10,847 nucleotides of DNA, from the NCBI GenBank assembly GCA_036351575.1, contig JAZBPJ010000054.1, forward strand, positions 1-10,847, given 5' to 3'. Positions within the stretch are counted from its first letter, which is position 1. Each line of letters opens with the position of its first letter. The translations under genes and the position numbers were made by a program. The notes below the pieces were generated by a model. That model was not told the origin of the DNA. It saw only the letters and a program-made list of their open reading frames with translations, and ran no database searches. This document shows positions 1-6,483 of this stretch, in pieces. Origin of the DNA: JABDPF01 sp036351575 (GTDB lineage: Bacteria > Pseudomonadota > Gammaproteobacteria > Xanthomonadales > SZUA-36).

Positions 1-369
1 CCCCTGGCGGCACTGATGAAGCTGCTGCCGGCGGTCGTTTACTGGCCGCTTCTCCTGCTGTTTTTCGTTGCCGGGATCCACTTCTGCGATGTCGCTTCGC
101 GGCGGCTGGGACAGCATGACCCCGGCGCGATCGTCTGGGACGAAATCGTGGCTTACTGCCTGGCCGTCGCTTTCCTGCCGATGCACTGGGCCTGGTTCGC
201 GGCGGCGTTCGTCCTGTTCCGCCTGTTCGACATCCTGAAGCCCTGGCCCGTGCGGCTGGCGGACCGGCGCTTCAGGGGCGGGTTTGGAATCATGTTCGAC
301 GACATCCTGGCGGCTGGTTACGCCATGGCGTCACTGCATGTCATCGGTCTGATCCTCGAGACCGCCTAG
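1..369 (+). CDS. pgpA: Phosphatidylglycerophosphatase A, 3' part (5' end outside window)
   Basis: PgpA removes the phosphate from phosphatidylglycerophosphate to give phosphatidylglycerol in the inner membrane. The frame is open from base 1 and ends with TAG at 367-369, leaving 122 codons. The family is usually about 160-170 residues, so roughly 40 N-terminal residues lie off the window; the internal ATG at 16 is not taken as the start. Visible family signatures are WDEIVAY in the middle, then FRLFDILKPWP, and RRFRGGFGIMFDDILAA near the C-terminus. The acidic residues of the DE and DD pairs are the expected catalytic or metal-binding region. Hydrophobic stretches just after base 16, near base 160-230 and at the C-terminus fit a multi-span membrane protein. 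The stop overlaps the stop of convergent yraN: the CTAG at 366-369 serves both strands. Confidence 0.93.
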   Translation, partial: PLAALMKLLPAVVYWPLLLLFFVAGIHFCDVASRRLGQHDPGAIVWDEIVAYCLAVAFLPMHWAWFAAAFVLFRLFDILKPWPVRLADRRFRGGFGIMFDDILAAGYAMASLHVIGLILETA

Positions 370-764
370 CCGGCCTCGAAGGCGCTGCGAATCCAGTCGA
401 CGACGGTCCTCCCTTCCTTCTTTTCGATGGACACGACATCGAAGCGGCAGGGCCGCAGCGCGTGGCCGCGTTCCCGCATCAGGAAATGCCGGGCCGCCGC
501 CACGATGCGTTCCTGCTTGCTGCGGGTGATGCTGTCGGCGCCGCTGCCGTGCGAGCGGCCGGCGCGAAACCGCACTTCCACGAAAACCAGCGTTTCCCCG
601 TCCAGCATGACGAGGTCGATCTCGCCAAAGCGGGCGAAGTGATTGCGTTTCAGCGTCTTGAGGCCATGCTTGTGCAGGATGCGTTCGGCGACCTGTTCCC
701 AGTGCCGCCCCTGCCGGCGTGTGTCACCGGCCCGTGCACGGAAAGAGGGGGTTCCGGCCTTCAT
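366..764 (-). CDS. yraN: YraN/UPF0102 family nuclease-fold protein
   Basis: The 132-residue protein matches the YraN (UPF0102) family in length and layout. Members have a restriction-endonuclease-like fold and their cellular role is poorly defined. The family hallmark is visible as GEIDLVM followed by ETLVFVEVR in the first half, which supplies the acidic and E-x-(V/K)-type residues of the nuclease-like core. Next come the SITRSKQERIVAAARHFL helix, CRFDVVSI, and a typical ending, DWIRSAFEAG. It lies 30 bases downstream of the lpoA stop on the same strand, so the two are probably co-transcribed, as lpoA-yraN are in enteric bacteria. The chosen ATG (762-764) has no clear Shine-Dalgarno sequence and sits in the loop of a GC-rich inverted repeat (754-777). 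A start a few codons further in cannot be ruled out. Confidence 0.92.
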   Translation of the reverse strand: MKAGTPSFRARAGDTRRQGRHWEQVAERILHKHGLKTLKRNHFARFGEIDLVMLDGETLVFVEVRFRAGRSHGSGADSITRSKQERIVAAARHFLMRERGHALRPCRFDVVSIEKKEGRTVVDWIRSAFEAG

Positions 765-777
765 GCCGGCAGGCCGG
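754..777 (-). promoter_or_regulatory. Hairpin enclosing the yraN start codon
   Basis: CCGGCCT (754-760) and AGGCCGG (771-777) are perfect 7-base inverted repeats with a 10-base loop. The loop contains the yraN ATG on the minus strand. In the lpoA-yraN transcript this would form a GC-rich stem over the start site, where no good ribosome site is visible. The repeat is seen directly; a role in limiting or coupling yraN translation is inference. GGCCGG-type words are common in DNA this rich in GC, so chance is a real alternative. Confidence 0.3.
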
Positions 778-794
778 GCTCGTCAAGAGAATTT

Positions 795-2645
795 CTAAGG
801 CTCGTCCAGCGGCACCGGGCGGCCGTTTCTGAACACCACCCACGCCGGCTCGCGCCTGAGCGTGCCGCTGTCGCCGCGCGAGAACGTGCCGGACTGTCCG
901 GCGAAGCGAAAGCCGGGATCCTGGTCCAGGAGTTCGAGCCAGGGCAGCAGGTTCCAGGCGTCCATGCCCAGCGCGTACAGCGCGGACCAGCTGCCGTCGC
1001 GCAGGCTGGCGAAGCCCGGGATATCGTCTTCTTCGCGGTGTTCGACCTGCCAGGGCGCCGCCGGCAGGCGAATGCCGTCCAGGTCGCGGTTCCGCAGCGG
1101 GTCGGGCTGGCCCGAAAACGCCCGCCCCGTCGCGTAGACCGTGATGTCGCCGGCGTCGTGAAACTTGAGCTGCGGCCGCAACTGGCGGGCCTGGACCGGG
1201 TTGGCCGCCATGAAGATGACATCGACGTCATCACGGCGGACCGGTTCGAACTCGAGCGGGATTTGCAGGGTGTTCTGCAGCTGCCTTTTCCGTTCCTCGC
1301 TCTCATCGATCTTCAACGCCGCTTTCAGGATGATGCTGTGGTCATTCTGCGACTCCGGGTAGCGCGCGACTGCCAGGATTTGCCGATTTTCCTGCAGGAA
1401 TTCGTCTTGAAAAGCCGCGGCCATGCGTTCGCCCCAGGAAGATTCCGGAATCAGCAGCATGGCGTTGCGCAAGCCGGAGGCCGCCGCATGCGCCGCGATG
1501 GAACGGGTCTCTTCGTCCTGGGACAGCGTGATTGCCCGGGCCTGTGCGGCCAGGCTGCCGGCCTCGCTCATGCTTTCCGGAAGATCGTTCAGGGCCAGCA
1601 CGGGTGTCGAAATGCCGGGCAGCAGGAGCAGTTCCTCGACCCATTCCCTGCGCAGGGGGCCGATGATGTGATCGGCGCCGGCGTCCAGCGCGCTGTAGTA
1701 GGCGGAAACCGGTGAGCGCGGATCGTCATCGGTCGGGAAAAAAAGCAGCTCGCTGAGGCCGGGGCTGTCGGCGTAGGCGCTGAGCAGCCCGTCCCGGATG
1801 GCATTACCCGCCGCACTGAGGCGGCCGGATCCCGGCAGGATGACGGCGACGCGCGCCGGCGGCTGGAATTCCATGCGGTAGTTCAGCCAGGTATCCAGCG
1901 CCTGGCCGGCGGTCAGCAGGTGGCCCGGGTACTGCGTTTTCCAGGCGGCGATCGCGGTTTCGATACCCCGTGTTTCGACCAGGTTCTGCCGGATCACCAG
2001 GGCGAGTTCGAGCCAGCCCGCGAGTTGGCGTTCCGTGTTGCGGTTGTGGGCGCGGGCTGCGAGTTCGGCCGAAGAAACGCGCTCCAGGGTGCGCATCAGT
2101 TCCAGCGCAATCGCGGGGTCGTACTGCTCGACGGCCCTGATCCGGCTTTCAGCCTCTGCATAAGCGATGGAACCCGGACCGGCCAGCTGCTGCAGCAGCC
2201 GGTCATACAATTCGTCGTAGCGGCCCAGCGAGGCGGGCGGCAGAGTGACGGAAGCAGCCTGCAGCAGCTGCTCCGCCTCGTCCAGGCGCCCCGACCGAAT
2301 GGCGAGCGCCGCCAGCACCATGTCGTATCGGGCCGTGTCGCCCGCCGAGAGTGTATCGCGGCTGACCGGCCGCAGGGCTGCGCGGGCCCGCGAAGGTTCG
2401 TCCGCGCGCTCCCAGGCATCGGCGGCGTTGAGCCAGAGCGCAGCCGCTGCCCGGGCGTCGGTTGCCAGCGCCTGCTGCGTCCACAGCTCGGCTGCCAGCG
2501 TCAAATCGCCGCGAGCGAACGCGGCATCGGCGCTGTCGGCGGATCGGTCCGGCGGCGGGGGCGGCGCGGCGCAGCCGGCCAGCAGAAGCAGGCCGGCCAG
2601 GAAACCGGCCAGAATCGGGAAATGAAGTGCTCGGGCTGAAACCAT
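795..2645 (-). CDS. lpoA: LpoA-type outer-membrane lipoprotein, activator of a class A penicillin-binding protein
   Basis: LpoA is an outer-membrane lipoprotein that reaches across the periplasm to stimulate PBP1A during peptidoglycan synthesis. The 616-residue product starts with a lipoprotein signal peptide: Arg5, a hydrophobic run from about 9 to 22, then lipobox LLAGC with acceptor Cys25. Ala26 follows, which does not signal inner-membrane retention, and then a proline run. Residues about 35-255 are Ala/Leu-rich helical repeats of TPR type. From about 265 (RVAVILPGSG) to the end lies the periplasmic-binding-protein-like domain, with AIRDGLLSAY, HIIGPLRREWV, DVDVIFMAANPVQARQLRPQL and DITVYATG. 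The start at 2645 is preferred over an in-frame ATG at 2699. It places the signal peptide at the N-terminus and has AGGA 4 bases upstream. The gene is divergent from rsmI, a common arrangement. Confidence 0.93.
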   Translation of the reverse strand: MVSARALHFPILAGFLAGLLLLAGCAAPPPPPDRSADSADAAFARGDLTLAAELWTQQALATDARAAAALWLNAADAWERADEPSRARAALRPVSRDTLSAGDTARYDMVLAALAIRSGRLDEAEQLLQAASVTLPPASLGRYDELYDRLLQQLAGPGSIAYAEAESRIRAVEQYDPAIALELMRTLERVSSAELAARAHNRNTERQLAGWLELALVIRQNLVETRGIETAIAAWKTQYPGHLLTAGQALDTWLNYRMEFQPPARVAVILPGSGRLSAAGNAIRDGLLSAYADSPGLSELLFFPTDDDPRSPVSAYYSALDAGADHIIGPLRREWVEELLLLPGISTPVLALNDLPESMSEAGSLAAQARAITLSQDEETRSIAAHAAASGLRNAMLLIPESSWGERMAAAFQDEFLQENRQILAVARYPESQNDHSIILKAALKIDESEERKRQLQNTLQIPLEFEPVRRDDVDVIFMAANPVQARQLRPQLKFHDAGDITVYATGRAFSGQPDPLRNRDLDGIRLPAAPWQVEHREEDDIPGFASLRDGSWSALYALGMDAWNLLPWLELLDQDPGFRFAGQSGTFSRGDSGTLRREPAWVVFRNGRPVPLDEP

Positions 2646-2731
2646 GGGATCCTGCTGATATTTGCGTGTACTTTGCGGCCCTGCGAAATGATACCGCATG
2701 AACGCCTGCTTTGATCCATAATACCGAAGAA

Positions 2732-3562
2732 ATGGAAAAAGCCCGCCTATACGTCGTGGCGACGCCGATCGGCAACATGGACGACATCAGTCTTCGCGCG
2801 CTGGATGTGCTCGCGTCGGTCGACGTCATCGCGGCCGAAGACACGCGTCACAGCCGCCCCCTGCTCGCACGCCACGGCATCGACCGCCCGTTGATCGCGC
2901 TGCACGAGCACAACGAGGAACGACAGGCTCCTGTCCTGGTGGAGCGGCTGCGCGCGGGTGAGTCCGTTGCGCTTGTTTCCGATGCCGGTACGCCGATGAT
3001 TTCCGACCCGGGGTACCGGCTGGTCAGCGCCGCGGCCGAGGCCGGTATCGAGATCGTGTCCGTGCCCGGTCCCAGCGCGGTCACGGCGGCCCTGTCGGTC
3101 AGCGGCCTGCCCACCGATCGATTCGTGTTCGAAGGCTTTCTGCCCTCCAGGCCGGCGGCGCGAAAGCGGCGGCTGGAAGCCCTGCGCGGGGAAACACGGA
3201 CCCTCGTGATGTTCGAGTCCAGTCACCGGGTCGATTCCGCGCTGGCCGACCTGTCTGCCGTCTTCGGGCCGCAGCGGCGCGTGGCCCTGTGCCGCGAACT
3301 GACCAAGCGCTTCGAGACGGTGCTGCGCGGAACGCTCGAAGACGTCGCGGAACGCGTCTGTGCCGACGGCGACCAGCGCAAGGGCGAGTTCGTCCTGGTC
3401 ATAGAGGGTTGCGCCGGTTCCGCGAACGCGTCTTTGCAGGACGCTGTCGAACTGGCGAGGGCGCTGCGCGAGCACGTCGGCGCCAGCCAGGCGGCGCGCA
3501 TCGCGTCCCGGATTCATGGGGTTTCACGGCGCGACTTGTACCGCGAACTCGACGACGATTGA
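2732..3562 (+). CDS. rsmI: 16S rRNA (cytidine1402-2'-O)-methyltransferase
   Basis: RsmI uses S-adenosylmethionine to 2'-O-methylate C1402 in the decoding centre of 16S rRNA, next to the N4 methylation made by RsmH, whose gene is also in this window. The 276-residue protein is of normal length. It shows the tetrapyrrole-methylase fold motifs in order: LYVVATPIGNMDDISLRAL at the N-terminus, VIAAEDTRHSRPLL, SLVSDAGTP-type ALVSDAGTPMISDPGYRLV near residue 90, and VPGPSAVTAALSVSGLPTDR. FEGFLP and a C-terminal KGEFVLVIEG strand follow. The ATG at 2732 is chosen because MEKARLYVVATPIGN matches the usual N-terminus. An upstream in-frame TTG at 2711 would add seven unneeded residues. The upstream ribosome site (GAAGAA) is weak. 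The 86-base gap to lpoA must hold both divergent promoters, but no strong boxes stand out. Confidence 0.96.
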   Translation: MEKARLYVVATPIGNMDDISLRALDVLASVDVIAAEDTRHSRPLLARHGIDRPLIALHEHNEERQAPVLVERLRAGESVALVSDAGTPMISDPGYRLVSAAAEAGIEIVSVPGPSAVTAALSVSGLPTDRFVFEGFLPSRPAARKRRLEALRGETRTLVMFESSHRVDSALADLSAVFGPQRRVALCRELTKRFETVLRGTLEDVAERVCADGDQRKGEFVLVIEGCAGSANASLQDAVELARALREHVGASQAARIASRIHGVSRRDLYRELDDD

Positions 3563-3581
3563 TTCCGGCCGCGAGATTTTT

Positions 3582-3610
3582 TTGCCCGGGCCGCATTTAT
3601 GGAGGAAAAT
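3582..3610 (+). promoter_or_regulatory. Candidate sigma70 promoter of rnpB
   Basis: TTGCCC (3582-3587) and GAAAAT (3605-3610) are separated by 17 bases, each matching the sigma70 consensus at four of six positions. Initiation about 6-7 bases after the -10 falls at 3617, the first base of the P1 helix, where the RNase P RNA is expected to begin. The match in position is the main support, as the boxes themselves are only moderate. Confidence 0.45.
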
Positions 3611-3616
3611 TGACCC

Positions 3617-3974
3617 GGGAGCCGGCCAGGCAATCGCTCCGCCCGGTTCGACCGCGGCGGGGAGGAAAGTCCGGGCTCCGCAGGGCAGGGTGCCAGGTAA
3701 CGCCTGGGGGGCGTGAGCCCACGGAAAGTGCAACAGAAAATATACCGCCCCGCACGCAAGTGTTGGGTAAGGGTGAAATGGTGCGGTAAGAGCGCACCGC
3801 GCAGGTGGCAACACGCTGCGGCATGGTAAACCCCACCCGGAGCAAGGCCAAATAGGAAAGCGATGCCGTGGCCCGCGGCGCTTTCGGGTAGGCTGCTTGA
3901 GGCCGCCGGTGACGGCGGTCCCAGATGAATGATTGCCCAACGACAGAACCCGGCTTACCGGCCGGCTCCCGCTT
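3617..3974 (+). ncRNA. rnpB: RNase P RNA, bacterial type A
   Basis: This is the catalytic RNA of ribonuclease P, which trims the 5' leaders of pre-tRNAs. The ends are set by an 11-bp P1 helix, GGGAGCCGGCC (3617-3627) with GGCCGGCTCCC (3960-3970); the exact 3' end a few bases later is estimated. Conserved core segments are present: GAGGAAAGTCCGGGCTCC near 3662-3679, AGGGCAGGGTGCCAGGTAACGCC-type sequence after it, and ACAGAAAATATACCGCC. Then come GGTAAGGGTGAAA-like sequence, GGTGCGGTAAGAGCGCACCGC, CCACCCGGAGCAAGGCCAAATAGG-type sequence, GGGTAGGCTGCTTGA (the P15 loop that binds the tRNA CCA end), and AGATGAATGA...ACAGAACCCGGCTTA (to 3957). The length of about 358 bases compares with 377 in E. 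coli. The position between rsmI and mraZ is typical for gammaproteobacteria. No core element appears damaged. Confidence 0.97.
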
Positions 3975-4018
3975 TGTCTTCGCGCCTTGACAAGGCCCGG
4001 AATGCGGACCGTGTTCCG

Positions 4019-4044
4019 GACCCTGCGAACCAGGGTCATTTAAG
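4019..4044 (+). terminator. Candidate weak terminator after rnpB
   Basis: GACCCTG (4019-4025) and CAGGGTC (4031-4037) form a perfect 7-bp stem with a 5-base loop, followed by ATTTAAG. The U-tract is short, so this is a weak candidate. It may instead act in 3' processing of the RNase P RNA precursor. A second inverted repeat, CCGGAA (3997-4002) with TTCCGG (4014-4019), lies just before it. Confidence 0.4.
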
Positions 4045-4067
4045 ACGCTGATCCCGGTCTATATAAT
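4040..4067 (+). promoter_or_regulatory. Candidate sigma70 promoter of the PAS-REC gene
   Basis: A perfect -10 box, TATAAT (4062-4067), is preceded at 16 bases by TTAAGA (4040-4045), which matches four of six -35 positions. Initiation would fall near 4074 and give a leader of about 48 bases before the ATG at 4122. It lies directly after the candidate rnpB terminator. This suggests the sensor gene is its own transcription unit rather than an rnpB read-through product. Confidence 0.55.
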
Positions 4068-4121
4068 GCCGTACTGCGTTGACGGAAACGTCCGGTCGGC
4101 GCGGTGAAAACCGGAGCATGA

Positions 4122-5837
4122 ATGCTGGGTTTCAACGAGACAACTGGGCAGCCGCAGGGCATATCTTTCGATTTCAGAATCGATGAAGGACCCGCTTTGG
4201 TTCGAGTCGCGGGCCCGGTCGAATCCCTGCTCGGTTTTTCGGCGGACAGTTTCAGGTCCGGCGCCGCCGACCTTTTTGATCAAGTGCACCCGGACGATGG
4301 CGACATCGTCAGGCAGCTGCTGTTGACAGAGCCTACCCGGGGTCCGCAGTCGGTCCACCTGAGGGTTCGCGACGCCGCGGACCGTGTCGCCATTTATGCC
4401 TGTATCTACGAGCGCGTGCACGAGGAGTCAGCCGCGACGCTCAAGCTGAGCCTGTTCCGGGCGACGGCGGTCAGCGAACCCGTCGACGACGCGACGCTGC
4501 TGCACTACTTCGACCAGTTGATGAAAAACACGCGCGACGTGGTGTACATCAAGAACACGCACCACGTGATCACCGCGGCCAGCACGAGCCTGCTGGAATA
4601 CGTCGATTCGGCACAGCGCGTCGAGGACCTCATCGGCCGGACCGACTACGAGATTCACCCCGAGGAACAGGCGGACCATTACCACAGCCTGGAGAAGCGC
4701 GTATTCAAGGAAAACCGCTACCTTGGCGACATCCAGGAGGCGGTGACGGCGGACGGCCGCTCACGCTGGATCGATAACCGCAAGCTGCCGCTGCATGACG
4801 CCAACGGTGAAGTCATCGGCGTGTTCGGTTTTGTCCGCGACGTCACCAGCGAGATCCTGCTCGAACGCGAGCTGACAAGAAGCGAGCGCCGCAACCGCCT
4901 GTTTTTTGAACTCGTTTCATCAATGCACGTGATCATTGACCTGAACGGCCGCTTCGTCGACGTCAACAACGGCTGGTCGGAGGTGCTCGGTTACGAGCGG
5001 GACGAGATCGTTGACAACTACGTCCCGGATTTTCTGCACCCGGACGATGCCGCCAGGACGCTCAGGGAGATTGAACGGCTGGCGCGGGGCGTGAAGACCC
5101 TGCACTTCAGGAACCGCTACCGGCACAAATCCGGTCACTACCGGCTGATTGACTGGAGCGCGGAATACGATCCGGCCGAGCAGCTGATCTACGCGGCAGG
5201 AAACGACATCACCGACCTGGAAGCCACGCGCGAACGCCTCGAAGACCTGGTTCGGATTCGTACGAACGCACTCGAAAAAGCCCAGCGGGAGGCGGTCGAG
5301 GCCAACCTGGCCAGGAGCCGGCTCCTGGCGGACATGAACCACGAGAATTTGGACCCGTCCCACGTCGAAACCGTTGACGTGAAACCGGACACGAACGAAG
5401 CGGATCCCGGCGAAGCCTTCGAGCAGCGGGCCGATGATTCGCTGCAGCGCCTGCGCGGCGCATCTGTCCTGCTGGTCGAAGACGACCTGGTCAGCCGGCA
5501 GTTCGTGCGGGAACTGATGGCGCACGAAGAATTGCAGGTCGAGGTCGCGGGAAACGGCGTGGAAGCGCTGGATATCCTGGCCGACCGGTCCTTTGACCTG
5601 ATCCTGATGGACTGCCGCATGCCGTTGATGGACGGTTACGAGGCCACGCGGCGGATTCGAGCGAACCCGGCGCTGGACGACACACCGGTGCTCGCGCTCA
5701 CGGCCAACGCCATGAAGCACGACATCACGCGGGCGCTGGATGCGGGGATGGACGACCACGTACCCAAGCCCATCATCCCGGCGGTGCTGTTCAGCACCAT
5801 GGCCAGGTGGCTCGAAAGAGGGCGCAAGGCCGTCTGA
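4122..5837 (+). CDS. PAS-PAS-PAS-receiver protein resembling a hybrid histidine kinase without its catalytic core
   Basis: The 571-residue soluble protein has no signal peptide or membrane span. The first PAS-like region is about residues 15-105, with an HPDD motif. The second is about 128-250 (DVVYIKNTHHVITAAS to GVFGFVRDVTSE). The third is about 260-370 (NGRFVDVNNGWSEVLGY, FLHPDD, AAGNDITDLE). A coiled coil runs into RSRLLADMNHENLDPSH, which aligns with the H-box consensus (M-S-H-E-x-x-x-P): His407, Glu408 and Pro412 are kept, the usual Arg-Thr is Leu-Asp. The second HisKA helix and the ATPase domain (N, G1, F, G2 boxes) are absent. An acidic linker of about 40 residues leads to a complete receiver: Glu453/Asp454, phospho-acceptor Asp497 (LILMDCRMPLMDGYEATRR), Thr527, Lys549. 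GGAG lies 6 bases before the ATG. The receiver can probably be phosphorylated, but only by another kinase or a small phosphodonor. The sensed signal and output are unknown. A shorter reading as a response regulator with N-terminal sensors is equally valid. Confidence 0.9.
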   Translation: MLGFNETTGQPQGISFDFRIDEGPALVRVAGPVESLLGFSADSFRSGAADLFDQVHPDDGDIVRQLLLTEPTRGPQSVHLRVRDAADRVAIYACIYERVHEESAATLKLSLFRATAVSEPVDDATLLHYFDQLMKNTRDVVYIKNTHHVITAASTSLLEYVDSAQRVEDLIGRTDYEIHPEEQADHYHSLEKRVFKENRYLGDIQEAVTADGRSRWIDNRKLPLHDANGEVIGVFGFVRDVTSEILLERELTRSERRNRLFFELVSSMHVIIDLNGRFVDVNNGWSEVLGYERDEIVDNYVPDFLHPDDAARTLREIERLARGVKTLHFRNRYRHKSGHYRLIDWSAEYDPAEQLIYAAGNDITDLEATRERLEDLVRIRTNALEKAQREAVEANLARSRLLADMNHENLDPSHVETVDVKPDTNEADPGEAFEQRADDSLQRLRGASVLLVEDDLVSRQFVRELMAHEELQVEVAGNGVEALDILADRSFDLILMDCRMPLMDGYEATRRIRANPALDDTPVLALTANAMKHDITRALDAGMDDHVPKPIIPAVLFSTMARWLERGRKAV

Positions 5838-5874
5838 GCCGTTTTTTTCTCCTCGATACCCCGTGCAACGGCTC
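5836..5874. repeat. Inverted repeat with T-tract in the loop after the PAS-REC gene
   Basis: GAGCCGTT (5836-5843) and AACGGCTC (5867-5874) are perfect 8-base inverted repeats separated by 23 bases. The loop begins with a run of T (seven T in total, 5842-5848). It starts within the stop codon of the PAS-REC gene. It is not a standard intrinsic terminator, because the T-run lies inside the loop rather than after the stem, but it is the only structure seen between this gene and the mraZ promoter. Confidence 0.35.
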
Positions 5875-5909
5875 CTGCCTGCCGTTCAGCACCTAAACCT
5901 TTGTTGTCC

Positions 5910-5938
5910 TTGACAATCACTTTTGTAAACACTATCGT
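5910..5938 (+). promoter_or_regulatory. Promoter of the dcw cluster (Pmra)
   Basis: A perfect -35 TTGACA (5910-5915) and a -10 TATCGT (5933-5938, four of six) are separated by the optimal 17 bases, in an AT-richer stretch directly upstream of mraZ. Initiation is expected near 5945, leaving a leader of about 43 bases. This is the best promoter match in the window and probably drives mraZ, rsmH, ftsL, ftsI and the mur genes. Confidence 0.75.
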
Positions 5939-5946
5939 GCATATTA

Positions 5947-5971
5947 GTGGGAAATTGTGGTAAAAAGTGAT
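5947..5971 (+). promoter_or_regulatory. Candidate MraZ operator: three 10-bp-spaced GTGG-like repeats
   Basis: GTGGG (5947-5951), GTGGT (5957-5961) and GTGAT (5967-5971) repeat exactly every 10 bases. This gives TGGGA, TGGTA and TGATT with 5-base spacers. In E. coli, MraZ binds TGGGN repeats with 5-base spacers upstream of its own gene and represses the dcw operon. Here the repeats start at the predicted transcription start, a position suited to autorepression. The first repeat is canonical and the third is degenerate. Function is inferred from this match. Confidence 0.6.
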
Positions 5972-5987
5972 TATCAGGTAGAGGACA

Positions 5988-6440
5988 GTGTTTTTCGGCG
6001 AAACAGCAATCAACCTGGACGCGAAAGGGCGTCTGGCCATACCGATGCGCTACCGGGATGCGATCCAGGAAGCGGCCGGTGGGCAGTTGGTGTTGACCTA
6101 CAGCGCATTCGATAACGGCGCCCTCTACCTGTTTCCCAAGGAGAAATGGGAAGCGGTTCGTGACGAGGTAATGAAACTGAGTACTTACGAACCACGGCAT
6201 CGCAGCCTGCAGAGAAAGCTGGTGGGCAGCGCGAGCACGGTCGAGCCGGACGCAAACGGGCGGATTCAGATTCCGCTGACCCTGCGCCAGGTGGCCGGTC
6301 TCGAGAAGCGGGTGGTGATGCTGGGCATGGGCGAGCGCTTCGAAATCTGGAACGAGGGTGTTCTGAACTCGACGCGCCTCGAGGATAACAGTGCGGGTGA
6401 AAAATCGCCGACAGAAGAAATGACCCGGCTGGTGTTTTAG
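5988..6440 (+). CDS. mraZ: Transcriptional regulator MraZ
   Basis: MraZ is a ring-forming DNA-binding protein of the AbrB/SpoVT superfamily that regulates the dcw operon it heads. The 150-residue length is normal. The duplicated family motif is visible: NLDAKGRLAIPMRYRD near residues 9-24 and EPDANGRIQIPLTLRQ in the second half. Each carries the conserved D-x-x-G-R core, the signature DxxxR. The start is a GTG (5988-5990); the resulting MFFGETAINLD matches the family N-terminus (E. coli MFRGAT-). Purine-rich AGGTAGAGGA lies just upstream, with AGG 9 bases before the start. It is preceded by its promoter and probable binding sites. The start of rsmH is 43 bases downstream. Confidence 0.96.
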   Translation: MFFGETAINLDAKGRLAIPMRYRDAIQEAAGGQLVLTYSAFDNGALYLFPKEKWEAVRDEVMKLSTYEPRHRSLQRKLVGSASTVEPDANGRIQIPLTLRQVAGLEKRVVMLGMGERFEIWNEGVLNSTRLEDNSAGEKSPTEEMTRLVF

Positions 6441-6483
6441 CCGGTGAGCAAGACTGCCATGAGTGAGGGTTAACGGACCCTGG

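Noticed and set aside
462..1715. Long open frame (417 codons) on the plus strand opposite lpoA
   Set aside because: It is rich in Arg, Ala, Val and Gln with no recognisable motif, lies entirely antisense to yraN and lpoA, and is of the kind expected opposite high-GC3 genes.
2646..2699. Longer lpoA start at 2699
   Set aside because: It would put 18 polar residues before the lipoprotein signal peptide; the ATG at 2645 has AGGA upstream and a proper signal sequence.
2646..2731. Promoters for divergent lpoA and rsmI (for example CATAAT at 2717-2722 on plus, TATCAT from 2693 to 2688 on minus)
   Set aside because: The -10-like words lack acceptable -35 partners at 16-18 bases, so I do not assign them.
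3565..3583. Intrinsic terminator after rsmI ending in seven T (3577-3583)
   Set aside because: No stable stem of more than 4-5 bp could be found just before the T-run; the run instead overlaps the likely rnpB -35 region.
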